Of a stretch of 64,000 nucleotides of DNA, positions 29,595-40,322 are shown piece after piece (the stretch's first letter is position 1; each line of letters starts with the position of its first letter). This stretch comes from Dietzia alimentaria 72. Lineage in GTDB: Bacteria > Actinomycetota > Actinomycetes > Mycobacteriales > Mycobacteriaceae. The stretch is from NCBI RefSeq assembly GCF_000226215.1, contig NZ_AGFF01000014.1:62001-126000 (forward strand), written 5' to 3'. The notes under the pieces are model-generated. The model saw only the letters and a program-made list of their open reading frames with translations. It did no database searches and was not told the origin of the DNA. The position numbers and the translations under genes were made by a program.

Positions 29595-31406
29595 ATGACC
29601 CCGACCTCCTCACGCCCTGAGATCCTTGTCGGCCCGATTCTTCGGTTCGTCGACCGGACCGCCGCCACGGTGTGGATCGAGGTGTCCACGCCGTGCCGGG
29701 TGACCATCCGCGCCGCCGACGAGGTGGTCACCGATCAGACGTGGGGTGTGCACGGGCACCATTTCGCGATCCTGCACCTGCGCAACCTGCCGGAGGGCGT
29801 CGCGACGCCGTATGAGGTCGAGCTGGACGGCACTTCGGTGTGGCCGATCGACCCCGAGCGACCCAGCGTGATCGGCACTCCGCGCGTGGACGACACGGTG
29901 CGGCTGGCATTCGGATCGTGTCGTCGCGGCGAGAGCCAGACCCCCAGGGCCCTGCGCAAGATCGGTGCCGACGCACTGGTGGCGCTGTCGCACCAGATGG
30001 CCCGCACCGATCACGACGAGTGGCCCGACACGATGCTGCTGCTCGGCGATCAGGTGTACGCGGACATCCCCAGCGGTGACATCGCTCAACGGCTGGCGGA
30101 ACGTCGCCGCGCGGGGCTTGGCCCGCAGGCCGTGCGTGATTCGGCCGGCGCCGGTGGTGACCGCGACGTGTCCGAGGAGATCTGCGACTTTGAGGAGTAC
30201 TCGTGGCTGTACCACGAATCGTGGAATGACCCGGACGTCCGCTGGCTGCTGTCGACGGTGCCGAGCTGCATGATCCTGGACGACCACGACCTGCGCGACG
30301 ACTGGAACTCCTCGCACTCGTGGCGCCGCGAAATGACCGCGCAACCGTGGTGGCGCGATCGCGTGATCGGCGCGTTCTCCAGCTACTTCGTCTACCAGCA
30401 CCTGGGCAACCTCCCGCCCGACGAGCTGCAGTCGAACGAGACCTACCGGGCGCTGCGCGCCGCTGACTCCGACGCAGAGCGGGAGCGGATCCTCGCCGAC
30501 TTCGCCGTGTCCGCCGACGCCGAGCGCGGGACCTCCCAGTGGAGTTTCAAGCGGGACTTCGGTCGGGTGCGCGTGGTGATGCTGGACGTGCGCGCCTCCC
30601 GCGACCTGGACCCCGACAACCGCCGCGTGATGGATGCGGACGAGTGGGAGTGGGCACGCCGGTCCTGCCTGGACGCCGACGTGGATCATCTGGTGATCGG
30701 TTCGTCGCTGCCGGCGTTCATGCTCCCCGCGCTGCACAACCTGGAGGGGTGGAACGAGGCGGTGGCCCGAGACAGGCCGAACAAGCCGCTCAGCGCGCGG
30801 ATCGGAGAGCGGATCCGCCTGGCGGTGGACCTCGAGCACTGGGGCGCGTTCCGTCGCAGCTTCGACGACCTGGTGGGGCTGCTCACCGAAGTGGCCACCG
30901 CCGGGCCATCTGGCCCCGCGTCGATCCTCATGCTCGGCGGCGATGTCCACTGCTCGTACCTGGAGGAGGTGGAGCTCACCTCGCAGCGCGTGGCTGACTC
31001 GCCCACGCGGGTGCACCAGCTGGTGATGTCGCCGTTCCGTAACCCTTTACAAAAGTCTATTCGTGTGGTGAACCGGCTGTCGGTGCGTGAACCCATGCCC
31101 ACTCTGACCCGCCGACTGGCCCGTGCGGTGGGGGTGCGCGATCCCGAGGTCCGGTGGCGGGTCAGCGATGGGATCTGGTTCGACAACGGTGTCATGTCCC
31201 TCGAGCTGCGCGGCCGCCGTGCCACCGTCAACGTCGACCATGCGGTGGTGGAGTGGCCCGCGCTGGGCCTCGGCCGGGCGCTCACGTTGGTGCCGGGGTT
31301 GGCCCCGAGTTCCTGGGGACGACGACGAGGCGAGAAGGGCGACGCACTCGACGAGAAGCCTCGACAGGTGTTGCGGAGGACTCTGACCAAAGAATTGGCG
31401 GAATAG
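29595..31406 (+). CDS. PhoD-like metallophosphatase
   Basis: A 603-residue PhoD-family protein without signal peptide, so probably cytosolic. An N-terminal beta-sandwich (~1-95, ATVWIEVSTPCRVTI) precedes the metallophosphoesterase core: RLAFGSCRRGES, MLLLGDQVYAD, CMILDDHDLRDDWN, MLDVRASRD, LMLGGDVHCSY. The metal-binding Asp, Asn-equivalent and His residues are present in the expected order. CACACT lies 7 nt before the ATG, a weak -10. Substrate is unknown; family members cleave phosphodiesters or phosphomonoesters. It is convergent with thiE. Confidence 0.88.
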   Translation: MTPTSSRPEILVGPILRFVDRTAATVWIEVSTPCRVTIRAADEVVTDQTWGVHGHHFAILHLRNLPEGVATPYEVELDGTSVWPIDPERPSVIGTPRVDDTVRLAFGSCRRGESQTPRALRKIGADALVALSHQMARTDHDEWPDTMLLLGDQVYADIPSGDIAQRLAERRRAGLGPQAVRDSAGAGGDRDVSEEICDFEEYSWLYHESWNDPDVRWLLSTVPSCMILDDHDLRDDWNSSHSWRREMTAQPWWRDRVIGAFSSYFVYQHLGNLPPDELQSNETYRALRAADSDAERERILADFAVSADAERGTSQWSFKRDFGRVRVVMLDVRASRDLDPDNRRVMDADEWEWARRSCLDADVDHLVIGSSLPAFMLPALHNLEGWNEAVARDRPNKPLSARIGERIRLAVDLEHWGAFRRSFDDLVGLLTEVATAGPSGPASILMLGGDVHCSYLEEVELTSQRVADSPTRVHQLVMSPFRNPLQKSIRVVNRLSVREPMPTLTRRLARAVGVRDPEVRWRVSDGIWFDNGVMSLELRGRRATVNVDHAVVEWPALGLGRALTLVPGLAPSSWGRRRGEKGDALDEKPRQVLRRTLTKELAE

Positions 31407-31424
31407 CCGGTCTGCGCTGCGGCG

Positions 31425-32174
31425 CTACCTCGTCACGGCGTCGCGCAGTTCGCGGGCTGCGGCGGTGGGGTCAACGGCATCCGTGATGGCGCGCACCACC
31501 ACGATCCGCTCCGCGCCCGCGGCCAGCACCTCGGGCAGGTTGGCGGCGTCGATTCCGCCGATCGCGAACCACGGCTTCCCGGCCAGACCCACTCCGGCGA
31601 TCTTGGCCGGGCTGCTCAGTCCAGCCGCGTGCCGCACCAGCTCCGGCCCCGGCGCGTGGCGGCCCGGCTTGGTCGGGGTGGGCCACACCGGGCCGGTGCA
31701 GAAGTAGTCGAAGAGCGGGTCGGCCGCGGCCGCGTCCACCTCGTCCGTGGCGTGGCAGGAGATCCCGAGGATCACGTCGTCGCCGATGATCCGGCGCGCC
31801 CATTTCCCCGGTAGATCGTCCTGCCCGACGTGCAGCACGTCGGCGCCGGCAGCCGCGGCGATGTCAGCGCGATCGTTCACCGCCAGCAGCGCGCCGTGAG
31901 CGTCGCACACCTCGCGCATCACCGCCAGCGCCCGCAGTTCGTGCCCGGCCTCGAGCGGCCCGTGCTCCCGCTCTCCGGCGGAGTTCTTGTCCCTGAGCTG
32001 CACGATGTCCACGCCGCCGGCCAGCGCGGCCGTGACATCGCGGCGTAGCGCCGGGTAGCTGCCGGTCCAGCCCTGCGCACGGGCGTGCTCGTCGAGGTGC
32101 CGGCGGGTGTCGATGCAGAGATAGAGGCGGGCGTCGGCGAGGCGGGATCGGAGGTCGGCTGCGCGGGAGGTCAT
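31425..32174 (-). CDS. thiE: thiamine-phosphate synthase
   Basis: ThiE couples HMP-pyrophosphate and thiazole phosphate to thiamine phosphate. The 249-residue TIM barrel shows [14 protein letters not shown] (pyrophosphate Lys/Asp), [52 protein letters not shown], and [15 protein letters not shown]. It is slightly longer than usual owing to an insertion near residue 85. ATG 32174 has TACGGT exactly 7 nt upstream and diverges from thiO across 40 bp, matching Rv0414c-Rv0415. Its substrate HMP must come from elsewhere if thiC is lost. Confidence 0.95.
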   Translation of the reverse strand: MTSRAADLRSRLADARLYLCIDTRRHLDEHARAQGWTGSYPALRRDVTAALAGGVDIVQLRDKNSAGEREHGPLEAGHELRALAVMREVCDAHGALLAVNDRADIAAAAGADVLHVGQDDLPGKWARRIIGDDVILGISCHATDEVDAAAADPLFDYFCTGPVWPTPTKPGRHAPGPELVRHAAGLSSPAKIAGVGLAGKPWFAIGGIDAANLPEVLAAGAERIVVVRAITDAVDPTAAARELRDAVTR

Positions 32175-32181
32175 GGTCTCA

Positions 32182-32207
32182 ACCGTAGGACACGTCCCGA
32201 CTAGGCT
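32182..32207. promoter_or_regulatory. back-to-back leaderless promoters of thiE and thiO
   Basis: On the minus strand TACGGT (32187-32182) ends 7 nt before thiE ATG. On the plus strand TAGGCT (32202-32207) ends 7 nt before thiO ATG. The two -10 boxes are 14 bp apart, so the -35 regions overlap and the promoters may compete. There is no room for a TPP riboswitch. Confidence 0.6.
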
Positions 32208-32214
32208 TGCCGCC

Positions 32215-33411
32215 ATGACCGCCGACGTCCGCCCGCCCGCCGCGAGCAGCTCCGTCTCTGACGCAGGAGTGGGCGCGCGCCGGGTAGCGGTGGTGGGTGG
32301 ATCGGTGATCGGCCTGGCCTGCGCGTGGTCGCTGGCCCGCTCGGGAGTGGCCGCGGAGGTGGTGATCCACGAGCCCGACGACTCCGGGCCCGACGGAGTC
32401 CCCACCGGCGGCGCCTCCTGGGTGGCGGGAGGCATGCTCGCACCGTTCAGTGAGGCCTGGCCGGGGGAGGAGACGGTGTTCGCGCTCGGGGTGAGCTCGC
32501 TGCGCATGTGGCCGGCGTTCCTGGAGGCGCTCGAGGCGCATCGCCCACCCGGGCCGCCGATCCGCACGGCCGCGTACACGCACCTGTTGGCTGTCGACGA
32601 CGCCGACGCCCGTGATCTCGATATGGCCATGAGCTGGGCTGCCCGCCAGCCGGAGCCCGCCACCGGCTCTGCCTCCTCCGCGATCACGGAGGCGGACCTG
32701 CGCCGCGTCACCCGCCGCCAGCTCCGCGAGGCCGAACCGTCCTTGGCCCGCGTCGCCCGTGCCGCCTACCGCATGGACTCCGAGGGCTCAGTTGACAACC
32801 GGATCCTGCTCGCCGCGCTGACCCGCGCCTGCCGCGCCGAGGGTGTGACGTGGGTGCGCCGGGCCGTGACCGACCTCGACGACGTCGACGCCGATCGCGT
32901 GGTCCTGTCCGCGGGCTCCGGCTCGGCGGAACTGGCGGAGCTGCCCGTCCGCCCGGTCAAGGGCGAGGTGCTGCGACTGCGTGCCCGGCCGGGCTGCGAG
33001 GACCCGCCCGTCGGTGTGGTGCGTGCGTTCGTGCGGGGTCGGCCGCTGTATCTGGTCCCGCGCGAAGGCGGACTCGTGGTGGGCGCAACCCAATATGAGC
33101 ACGGCGATGACCGACAGGTCACCGTTGCCGGAGTTCGCGATCTGCTCGCGGATGCGGAGACCGTCTTCCCCGGCATCGGCGAGTACGAGCTGGCGGAGAC
33201 CATTGCCGGATTGCGGCCGATGTCCCCGGACAACCTGCCGATTCTGGGCGCCGACGCCAACGACCCGCGCCTGATCCACGCCACCGGTCACGGGCGTAAC
33301 GGGATCGCGCTGACCCCGGTCACGGCGGCCGCCGTGCGGGCCGAGGTGCTAGGACTGCCCGTGCCGACCGCCGCGCTCGCCGCCGGACCGGATCGGTTCA
33401 CCCGCGCGTGA
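32215..33411 (+). CDS. thiO: glycine oxidase ThiO
   Basis: FAD enzyme that makes dehydroglycine for thiazole synthesis. The 398-residue DAO-fold protein has [21 protein letters not shown] (FAD site, with Ser in the third glycine-rich position), [51 protein letters not shown], and the C-terminal [16 protein letters not shown] with [17 protein letters not shown] 32215 is 7 nt after TAGGCT, so the mRNA is probably leaderless. It heads thiO-thiS-thiG, although 86 bp separate it from thiS. Confidence 0.93.
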   Translation: MTADVRPPAASSSVSDAGVGARRVAVVGGSVIGLACAWSLARSGVAAEVVIHEPDDSGPDGVPTGGASWVAGGMLAPFSEAWPGEETVFALGVSSLRMWPAFLEALEAHRPPGPPIRTAAYTHLLAVDDADARDLDMAMSWAARQPEPATGSASSAITEADLRRVTRRQLREAEPSLARVARAAYRMDSEGSVDNRILLAALTRACRAEGVTWVRRAVTDLDDVDADRVVLSAGSGSAELAELPVRPVKGEVLRLRARPGCEDPPVGVVRAFVRGRPLYLVPREGGLVVGATQYEHGDDRQVTVAGVRDLLADAETVFPGIGEYELAETIAGLRPMSPDNLPILGADANDPRLIHATGHGRNGIALTPVTAAAVRAEVLGLPVPTAALAAGPDRFTRA

Positions 33412-33497
33412 TCGGCTCCGCCGCGCCGGGTTCACCGGACCCGGCGTGAGTTGACTACCGTGGAGGGCATTGCACCGTCTTTTCCGCAGGAGGAATC

Positions 33498-34506
<1,009 letters not shown>

Positions 34507-34532
34507 CCCCTGGCCGGGTAGGCCGCGCGGAC

Positions 34533-35198
34533 CTAACTCTCCCGTCGGGGAACGCGCCTGACCCCGACCCCGCCCATCAGCGCCAGTCCGGTCACCCGGA
34601 CGGTCGGGGCACCGGGAGGGGCCTGCCGCACCGGCCTGGGGTCCTGCTCCCAGGCGCCGGACTCCTCGGCGAAGCCACCCATCAGCCCGAAGCCGTCCAT
34701 CACGAGGTTTAGATCGTCCGGAACGAGGATCTCGATGCCACCCCACACGGCGAACGCCCGGACGGTCACCTCGCTCGACTGCAGGTAGGCCTCCCGCAGA
34801 TCAATCGTGATGCCGCCCATGACCGCCACCGCGATGTGACTGGTGGCGAGGGTCCACGGCCCCGAGCGGTCGCATCCGCTCATCACCGCCACCGACGCGA
34901 TGGTTCCGGTCTGGCCCGTGACGCGGCTGGCCGGAGTGCGGTCATCCCGAGAATCGGGCCACAGGGCCGGAGGAAAATCCATATCGCCGTGGGCGGGTGA
35001 CAGGTCGACTGTCAGCTCGGCGAGCTCGGTCCGGAATCGCGCCTGGTAGACCTGTTCGGTGCGTTCGTCGAACTCGCTCACGGTGAGCCGCCCCTCCGCG
35101 AACGCCTTCTGGAGGAGCCTGGCGGTCTCGTGACGCTCCGCATCCGAGGCCCGCACCGCGGGGCGATTGTGGTCCGGGTCGGACGTGCCGTGGTCCAT
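34533..35198 (-). CDS. DUF1707 SHOCT-like / LiaF-type protein
   Basis: A 221-residue soluble protein. An N-terminal DUF1707 domain (~12-65, VRASDAERHETARLLQKAFA, then GRLTVSEFDERTEQVYQA) is followed by a C-terminal region like the cell-wall-active antibiotic response domain: VMSGCDRSG, VAVMGGITIDLR, AFAVWGGIEILVPDD, GFGLMGGF, and ALMGGVGVRR. It has no membrane segment. LiaF-type domains regulate envelope-stress systems in Firmicutes; its partner here is unknown. It diverges from the ABC exporter genes, which could be its physiological context. The gap 35199-35397 holds both promoters. Confidence 0.82.
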   Translation of the reverse strand: MDHGTSDPDHNRPAVRASDAERHETARLLQKAFAEGRLTVSEFDERTEQVYQARFRTELAELTVDLSPAHGDMDFPPALWPDSRDDRTPASRVTGQTGTIASVAVMSGCDRSGPWTLATSHIAVAVMGGITIDLREAYLQSSEVTVRAFAVWGGIEILVPDDLNLVMDGFGLMGGFAEESGAWEQDPRPVRQAPPGAPTVRVTGLALMGGVGVRRVPRRES

Positions 35199-35397
35199 AC
35201 CAGCCGAGCTTAAGGGGTTACCAGCCGTGCCGTAGCCGTCTCTGCCCAACTCCACTAGACCAATTACAGGGCGCATTCCACGACCCTGCACGACAGCTTG
35301 CGCGGCGGCACTGCGGTCGGTGACCTCGATCACTCCTGTATGCGCGCTGAGTAGGTGGGCCCACGCTCTCCGAACCTCGTCAGGCACACTGGTGACC

Positions 35398-36312
35398 ATG
35401 ATCGAGGTACGGAATCTCACCAAGCGCTTCGGCGCGTCCACGGCGGTGGACGATCTCACCTTCACGGTGCGCCCGGGCGTCGTCACCGGCTTCCTCGGGC
35501 CCAACGGCGCGGGAAAGTCCACGACCATGCGGATGATCGTCGGACTGGACACGCCCACATCGGGCGAGGCGTTGGTCAACGGCACGCCGTACCGGGAGCT
35601 GGAGAACCCCGCGCACACGGTCGGCTGCCTGTTGGACGCCTCGTGGACGCACGCCAACCGCTCGGCCGGTTCTCACCTGAAGATGATCGCGGCGGCCGGC
35701 GGTTTCGCACCCTCCCGCGTGGACGAGGTGTTGGGTCTGGTCGGCCTCTCCGACGTTGCGGGCCGCAAGGTCGGCGGCTACTCGCTGGGTATGCGTCAGC
35801 GTCTCGGACTGGCCACCGCCATGCTCGGTGACCCGGACGTCCTGCTGTTCGACGAGCCGGTCAACGGTCTCGATCCGGAGGGCATCCTGTGGATCCGCCG
35901 GTTCATGCACTCGCGCGCAGCCGAGGGCCGCACGGTGCTGGTCTCTTCGCATCTGCTGTCGGAGATGGCGCAGACGGCCCAGGACCTGGTGGTGATCGGT
36001 CGCGGAAAGCTGCGTGCCGAGACCTCCGTGGAGTCGTTCCTCTCGGCCGCTAAGTCCTCGGTCGTCCTGCGGACGCCGCACGTGGAGGAGTTCGCGTCGG
36101 CAGCACGCGAGGAGACAGTCAACGCCACGTTCGACCCGGCGCAGGGCGTTTTCCTCATCGAGGGGGCCAAGGCCGAGCAGATCGGGGACCTGGCCGCGAG
36201 CCTCGGGATAACCGTCCATGAACTGCACGAGAAGCGGGCGTCCCTGGAGGAGGCCTTCATGGCCCTCACCGAGCACGACGTCGAGTACCACGGTCAGGAG
36301 TCCGCCCGATGA
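35398..36312 (+). CDS. ABC exporter ATP-binding protein
   Basis: A 304-residue ATPase of the BcrA/DrrA type. Walker A FLGPNGAGKSTTMRMI, signature YSLGMRQRLGLA (in place of LSGGQ), Walker B VLLFDEPVNGLDPEG, and the H-loop VLVSSHLLSEMA are all intact. The C-terminal ~85 residues are the extra domain typical of multidrug or bacteriocin-type exporters. It is coupled to the permease gene by ATGA. CACACT lies 7 nt before the ATG. Cargo is unknown; an antibiotic or lipid exporter role is inference. Confidence 0.9.
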   Translation: MIEVRNLTKRFGASTAVDDLTFTVRPGVVTGFLGPNGAGKSTTMRMIVGLDTPTSGEALVNGTPYRELENPAHTVGCLLDASWTHANRSAGSHLKMIAAAGGFAPSRVDEVLGLVGLSDVAGRKVGGYSLGMRQRLGLATAMLGDPDVLLFDEPVNGLDPEGILWIRRFMHSRAAEGRTVLVSSHLLSEMAQTAQDLVVIGRGKLRAETSVESFLSAAKSSVVLRTPHVEEFASAAREETVNATFDPAQGVFLIEGAKAEQIGDLAASLGITVHELHEKRASLEEAFMALTEHDVEYHGQESAR

Positions 36313-37073
36313 ACCTGCTGAAATCCGAGTGGATCAAGGTCACCTCCACCAAGAGCGCCTACTGGCTCTACGGGATCGGGATCTTCCTGGCGGTGGGTCT
36401 GGCGGTGCTGTTCGGTCAGCTGGAGCAAAGCTCGAGCGGTGATCCGATCGTGGGTGAGCCCGGCGGCGGCAGCGACCCGCTGTTCGCGCTCGCGGGCGTC
36501 AGTGTGTTCACCGTCCTCCTGACGTGGATCGCGGCGATCGTCGCGGTCACCGGCGAGCACCGCTATCACACGATTCGGTCGACGTTCCTGGTCACGCCGT
36601 CGCGCTGGCCCGCCATTCTCGCCAAGACGGCGCTGTTCACAGTGCTGTCGATGGTGGTGGTCGCGGTGGCCGTCGTCGTCTCGCTCCTCGTGGCGGGCGG
36701 ACTGTCGGGCAACGAGTCGTGGACCCCGTTCTCCGGGGACGGGCTGCAGTACATGTGGCGTTTCCCCGTCTACGCGGGCCTGGGCACGGTCGCGGTGATG
36801 GGCCTGGCGAACATCATGCGCAACGCCGCGGGTACTATCTCGCTGTTCCTGGTCTGGATCCTGGCCCTGGAGGGCATGGTCTCCATGATCCCCAAGGTCG
36901 GTACCGATATCGCCGGCTGGATGCCGTTCGCCAACGGTGATTTCTGGACGCAGGGCGAGACTGCTCGCGGACACATCACCTGGGGTGAGTGGCCCGCGTT
37001 CGCCCTGTTCGCGGCCGTATGCGTGGCCCTGTGGCTCGTCGGCCTGGTGGTCACGCTGCGCCGGGACGCCTGA
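36309..37073 (+). CDS. ABC exporter permease
   Basis: A 254-residue membrane protein with about six spans: near 19-38, 64-85, 107-132, 155-170, 178-198 and 229-249. It starts with the cytosolic MNLLKSEWIKVTSTKSAYWL, usual for ABC-2 permeases, and the segment TGEHRYHTIRSTFLVTPSRW is a typical coupling helix. It overlaps the ATPase gene by 4 bp and surely forms the transporter with it. It is the last gene of that pair. Confidence 0.88.
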   Translation: MNLLKSEWIKVTSTKSAYWLYGIGIFLAVGLAVLFGQLEQSSSGDPIVGEPGGGSDPLFALAGVSVFTVLLTWIAAIVAVTGEHRYHTIRSTFLVTPSRWPAILAKTALFTVLSMVVVAVAVVVSLLVAGGLSGNESWTPFSGDGLQYMWRFPVYAGLGTVAVMGLANIMRNAAGTISLFLVWILALEGMVSMIPKVGTDIAGWMPFANGDFWTQGETARGHITWGEWPAFALFAAVCVALWLVGLVVTLRRDA

Positions 37074-37122
37074 CCCCGCGACGCCGCGCCCGGTGTCGCC
37101 CGAGTGAAGCGAGTGACATCCG

Positions 37123-38352
37123 TTGGCGTCGTTTTCCACCCCTGCCGCCCGGGCCCGGGATGCCGCCGCGCGGGCTGAGCGTTCCGCCGCCCGCCGAGCC
37201 GCACTCCGCGGTCCGGGGGCGCGGCGCGGGCTGGCCGCTGGCACGGTCGGGCTCGTCGTGGTGCTTGCGGTCGGTCTGCTCGGGGGAGTGGCGCTGGGCC
37301 GAGTAGGGACGCCCTGGAGCGGCGCGGAGTCTGCGGAAGCCCGCGTTCGGGCCGGCGACGACGAGGCCACGCAGAACACCCCACCCGTGCGGCCCGCGGA
37401 GCGGATCACACTGGCCTTTGCCGGGGACGTCCACTTCGAGAACCATCTCGCGCAGCTGGCCACCACGCCCGGCGCGCTGGCCGAGTTGCGCTCGACTCTG
37501 GGCGCCGCGGACGTGTCGATGGTCAATCTCGAGACCGCGCTCACCGAACGCGGCACACCGGTGCCCGGGAAACCCTTCACCTGGCGAGCACCGGCCCAGG
37601 CGTTGGATGCGGTCGCGGGTGCGGGCGTCGACCTGGTGACCATGGCCAATAATCACGCGGTGGACTTCGGCGATGAGGGCCTGGCCGACACGTTCGACGC
37701 GATCGAGGCCTCCCCGATCCCGGTGGTCGGCATCGGTCGCGACGAGCAGGAAGCGTTCGCGCCCGTGGTCGTTGATGTGCGGGGAGTCAAGGTCGCTTTT
37801 GTGGGCGCCTCGCAGATAGTCGAGGAGACCACTAGCTATTACGCGGCGGGACCGTCGAGTGCGGGGATCGCCTCGGCGCTGCCCCGGGGCCGGCTCCTAC
37901 AGGCGGTCCGCGAGGCCCGCGAGGAGGCTGACGTAGTGGTGGCCTACGTGCACTGGGGGCTCGAGGGCTACACCTGTCCTGGTGACGAGGCGATCGCCTC
38001 CGCCGAGGCGTTGGAGGCCGCGGGAGCGGACGTGATCCTGGGCGATCACGCCCACCGCGTCAACGGCGCCGGCTGGGTGGGCGACTCGTACGTCCACTTC
38101 GGACTCGGAAACTTCGTTTACTACCTGAACACCGAGCCGGCCGGCCACACCGGCGTGCTGACCGTGACCGTGGACGTGCCCGCCTCTGACGAGCCGCGAC
38201 CCGATAGCCCACTGGTGACCGACGCCGACTGGGACGCCATGCTCATCTCCGGTGACGGCATCCCGCGCAGGCAGGACGAGTACACCACGCAGCGGCTGCA
38301 GCAGACGTTCGAGGCGTCTAGAGAGTGCACGCCGGCCCGGGCGACCCCGTAG
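37123..38352 (+). CDS. CapA-family membrane-anchored protein
   Basis: A 409-residue protein with a basic N-terminus, one membrane anchor at ~38-60 and an extracytoplasmic CapA/PGA metallophosphatase-like domain: ITLAFAGDVHFENHLA, VSMVNLETALT, LVTMANNHAVDFGD, VAYVHWGLEGYTCP, ADVILGDHAHRVNG. The metal-binding Asp/His and NNH motifs are intact. CapA proteins are involved in poly-gamma-glutamate or wall polymer metabolism. The predicted start is a TTG at 37123, with no clear ribosome site, so it is uncertain. The stop is close to a decayed thiC fragment on the other strand. Confidence 0.85.
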   Translation: MASFSTPAARARDAAARAERSAARRAALRGPGARRGLAAGTVGLVVVLAVGLLGGVALGRVGTPWSGAESAEARVRAGDDEATQNTPPVRPAERITLAFAGDVHFENHLAQLATTPGALAELRSTLGAADVSMVNLETALTERGTPVPGKPFTWRAPAQALDAVAGAGVDLVTMANNHAVDFGDEGLADTFDAIEASPIPVVGIGRDEQEAFAPVVVDVRGVKVAFVGASQIVEETTSYYAAGPSSAGIASALPRGRLLQAVREAREEADVVVAYVHWGLEGYTCPGDEAIASAEALEAAGADVILGDHAHRVNGAGWVGDSYVHFGLGNFVYYLNTEPAGHTGVLTVTVDVPASDEPRPDSPLVTDADWDAMLISGDGIPRRQDEYTTQRLQQTFEASRECTPARATP

Positions 38353-38396
38353 CCCGCACGAGCCCTGCTCGAGCTCGGCCCGACCCGGCTCGCGGC

Positions 38397-38667
<271 letters not shown>

Positions 38668-38845
38668 CGGGGTGGGACACCTCGCGGTGGGCGGGCAGGT
38701 TCGACCATCGACAACCCGACTGGCCGTGCTCTCAGCCCGCGCTCCGAAGCGGGCCCCCGTGTGGATTCGATATGAAGTTGTGTCGGACGAGCGTAATGCG
38801 GGGGTAGGGTCGCAGGGGAGAAAAGGTCGTCCCTAAGGAGTCCTC

Positions 38846-39142
38846 ATGGCCGCCGGTACGTCGCTGAAGTTGGTCCACAACACCGATAGAGATCGGTTCG
38901 AACTCTGGGACGATGACGAATTCTTGGGCCTCGTCGGATACGAGATGGACGGCGATGTCTTTATCCTGCTCCACACCGTGATCGAGGAACACTACGGACA
39001 GCAGGGCATCGCCCGACTGCTGGTCAGCCTCGTTCTGACCCGGATGCGACTGGACGGTTCCAAGATCCGGCCGGTCTGCAGTTACGTGCGTCGCTTCCTC
39101 ACCCGCTTCCCCGAGTACCAACTGCTCGTGGCAGCCCACTGA
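38846..39142 (+). CDS. small GNAT-like acetyltransferase
   Basis: A 98-residue protein of the short YjdJ-like GNAT subgroup. Visible are FELWDDDEFLGLVGYEMDGD, ILLHTVIEEHYGQQGIARLLVS (the acetyl-CoA loop Q-x2-G-I-A) and VCSYVRRFLTRFPEYQ with the characteristic Cys-Ser-Tyr. AAGGAG precedes the ATG. Members are thought to acetylate small molecules or proteins; the substrate is unknown. A 14-bp tandem repeat follows the gene. Confidence 0.85.
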   Translation: MAAGTSLKLVHNTDRDRFELWDDDEFLGLVGYEMDGDVFILLHTVIEEHYGQQGIARLLVSLVLTRMRLDGSKIRPVCSYVRRFLTRFPEYQLLVAAH

Positions 39143-39150
39143 TTCCGATC

Positions 39151-39226
39151 GGCTGACCTCGGCCGGCTGACCTCGGCCGGCTGAACCCGGCCGGCTGAAC
39201 CCGGCCGGATGAACCCGGCCGGCTAA
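39151..39226. repeat. 14-bp tandem repeat, five copies
   Basis: Five direct copies of a 14-bp unit run from 39151 to 39220, two of GGCTGACCTCGGCC and three of a GGCTGAACCCGGCC form, ending in a partial GGCTAAG. Each junction makes the palindrome CCGGCCGG or GGCCGGC, so it can fold into alternative hairpins that could act as a terminator after the acetyltransferase gene. Confidence 0.85.
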
Positions 39227-39308
39227 GCGGACCAGACCGCGGCCGGCGGCGTCCCGGGCTCGCCGTAGGCTGGGAGTCCAGACGACCCGCTACCGCAGAG
39301 GACAGTTG

Positions 39309-39779
39309 ATGACTTACCCGCCGCAGGATGACATTTCCGGCCAGGACTCCTTCGGACAGGAGCCCTATGGCCAGGGGCTCTATGGTCAGGAGTCCTACGG
39401 GCAGCAGGGCTCGTACGGTCAGGAGTCCTATGGGCAGCAGGGCTCGTACGGCCAGGGCGGCTACGGTGCGCAGGCCGCGCCGTACCCCGGGCAGGATTCC
39501 GTGACCGCCAACCCGGCCGGAGCTCCCGGGCCGCCGTCGAACGTCGGATGGGCCGTCGCGTCGATCGTGTTCTTCTGGCCTCTCGCGTTTGTCGCAATGA
39601 CTCGCGCTCTTGAGGTCTATCCGCTGTGGGCGGCTGGCCGCCACGCCGAGGCGGAGGCCGCGAGCGCCACGGCCAAGAAGCTCGGAATGATCTCTCTCGC
39701 CGTGATCGCGGCGTTCTTCGTGCTGTACGTGGTCTTCATCATCGTCATGGTCGGGTTGGCTTCCTACAGCGGTTACTGA
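39309..39779 (+). CDS. CD225/dispanin membrane protein with Tyr-Gly-Gln-rich N-terminus
   Basis: A 156-residue protein. Residues ~10-60 are a low-complexity YGQ-rich region ([20 protein letters not shown]). Residues ~78-155 form a CD225/dispanin unit: [20 protein letters not shown], then [20 protein letters not shown], then [20 protein letters not shown]. This gives two membrane spans joined by a conserved cytosolic loop. A GAGGACAG site precedes ATG 39309, which I prefer over the TTG just upstream. The repeats suggest a disordered, aggregation-prone tail. Role is unknown in bacteria. Confidence 0.82.
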   Translation: MTYPPQDDISGQDSFGQEPYGQGLYGQESYGQQGSYGQESYGQQGSYGQGGYGAQAAPYPGQDSVTANPAGAPGPPSNVGWAVASIVFFWPLAFVAMTRALEVYPLWAAGRHAEAEAASATAKKLGMISLAVIAAFFVLYVVFIIVMVGLASYSGY

Positions 39780-39843
39780 CCCGCCACCCGACGCGGCGGC
39801 CCGGAGCCCGTAGCCCAATCCGCAGCCCGGCCGCCGTGCGGTG

Positions 39844-40260
39844 TCAGCCGATGCCCAGGAGCGGCGCTTCGATCGCCGGGCAGGTGTTCATGACCACGTC
39901 GAGTCCCGCATCCTTCGCGCGCCTGGCCGCATCCTCGTCGATCACGCCTCTCTGCAACCAGACAGCTTTGGCGCCCTTGGCGATCGCGTCGTCCACCACG
40001 GCGCCGGCGAGGTGGGAATTCACGAATATGTCCACCACGTCGATATCGCCGGGAACGGATGCGAGATCCGGGTAACCCTGCTGGTCGTGAACTGTCTCGG
40101 CCTTGGGGTGGACTGGAACGATCTCGTGACCGAGGTCCCTGACGTATTCGGCGATCCCGTATGCGGTGCGCTCCGAATTCGAGGACAGGCCCACCACTGC
40201 CCACCTGCCCTTTTCGGTGAGTAGGCGCTTGATGACATCTCGATCGTTGAAGTGGCTCAT
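39844..40260 (-). CDS. CoA-binding domain protein (YccU-like)
   Basis: A 138-residue Rossmann-fold protein of the CoA_binding_2 family. It carries WAVVGLSSNSERTAYGIAEY, GHEIVPVHPKAETV, VDIFVNSHLAGAVVDDAIAK, VWLQRGVIDEDAARRAKDAG and VVMNTCPAIE, the last holding the conserved Cys. There is no catalytic domain, so it may regulate or bind CoA derivatives. It is convergent with the CD225 gene and is followed upstream by a repeat-filled gap before ppk2. Confidence 0.88.
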   Translation of the reverse strand: MSHFNDRDVIKRLLTEKGRWAVVGLSSNSERTAYGIAEYVRDLGHEIVPVHPKAETVHDQQGYPDLASVPGDIDVVDIFVNSHLAGAVVDDAIAKGAKAVWLQRGVIDEDAARRAKDAGLDVVMNTCPAIEAPLLGIG

Positions 40261-40322
40261 ACCAAGTGCAATGCCCGCGGCCGCGCAGACATTCCCGCCG
40301 CCTCACTCTCGGCCACCCCCGG

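Noticed and set aside
32175-33497. TPP riboswitch for the thiamine genes
   Set aside because: Only 40 bp lie between thiE and thiO, and the 86-bp thiO-thiS gap shows no CTGAGA-type TPP motif that I can see.
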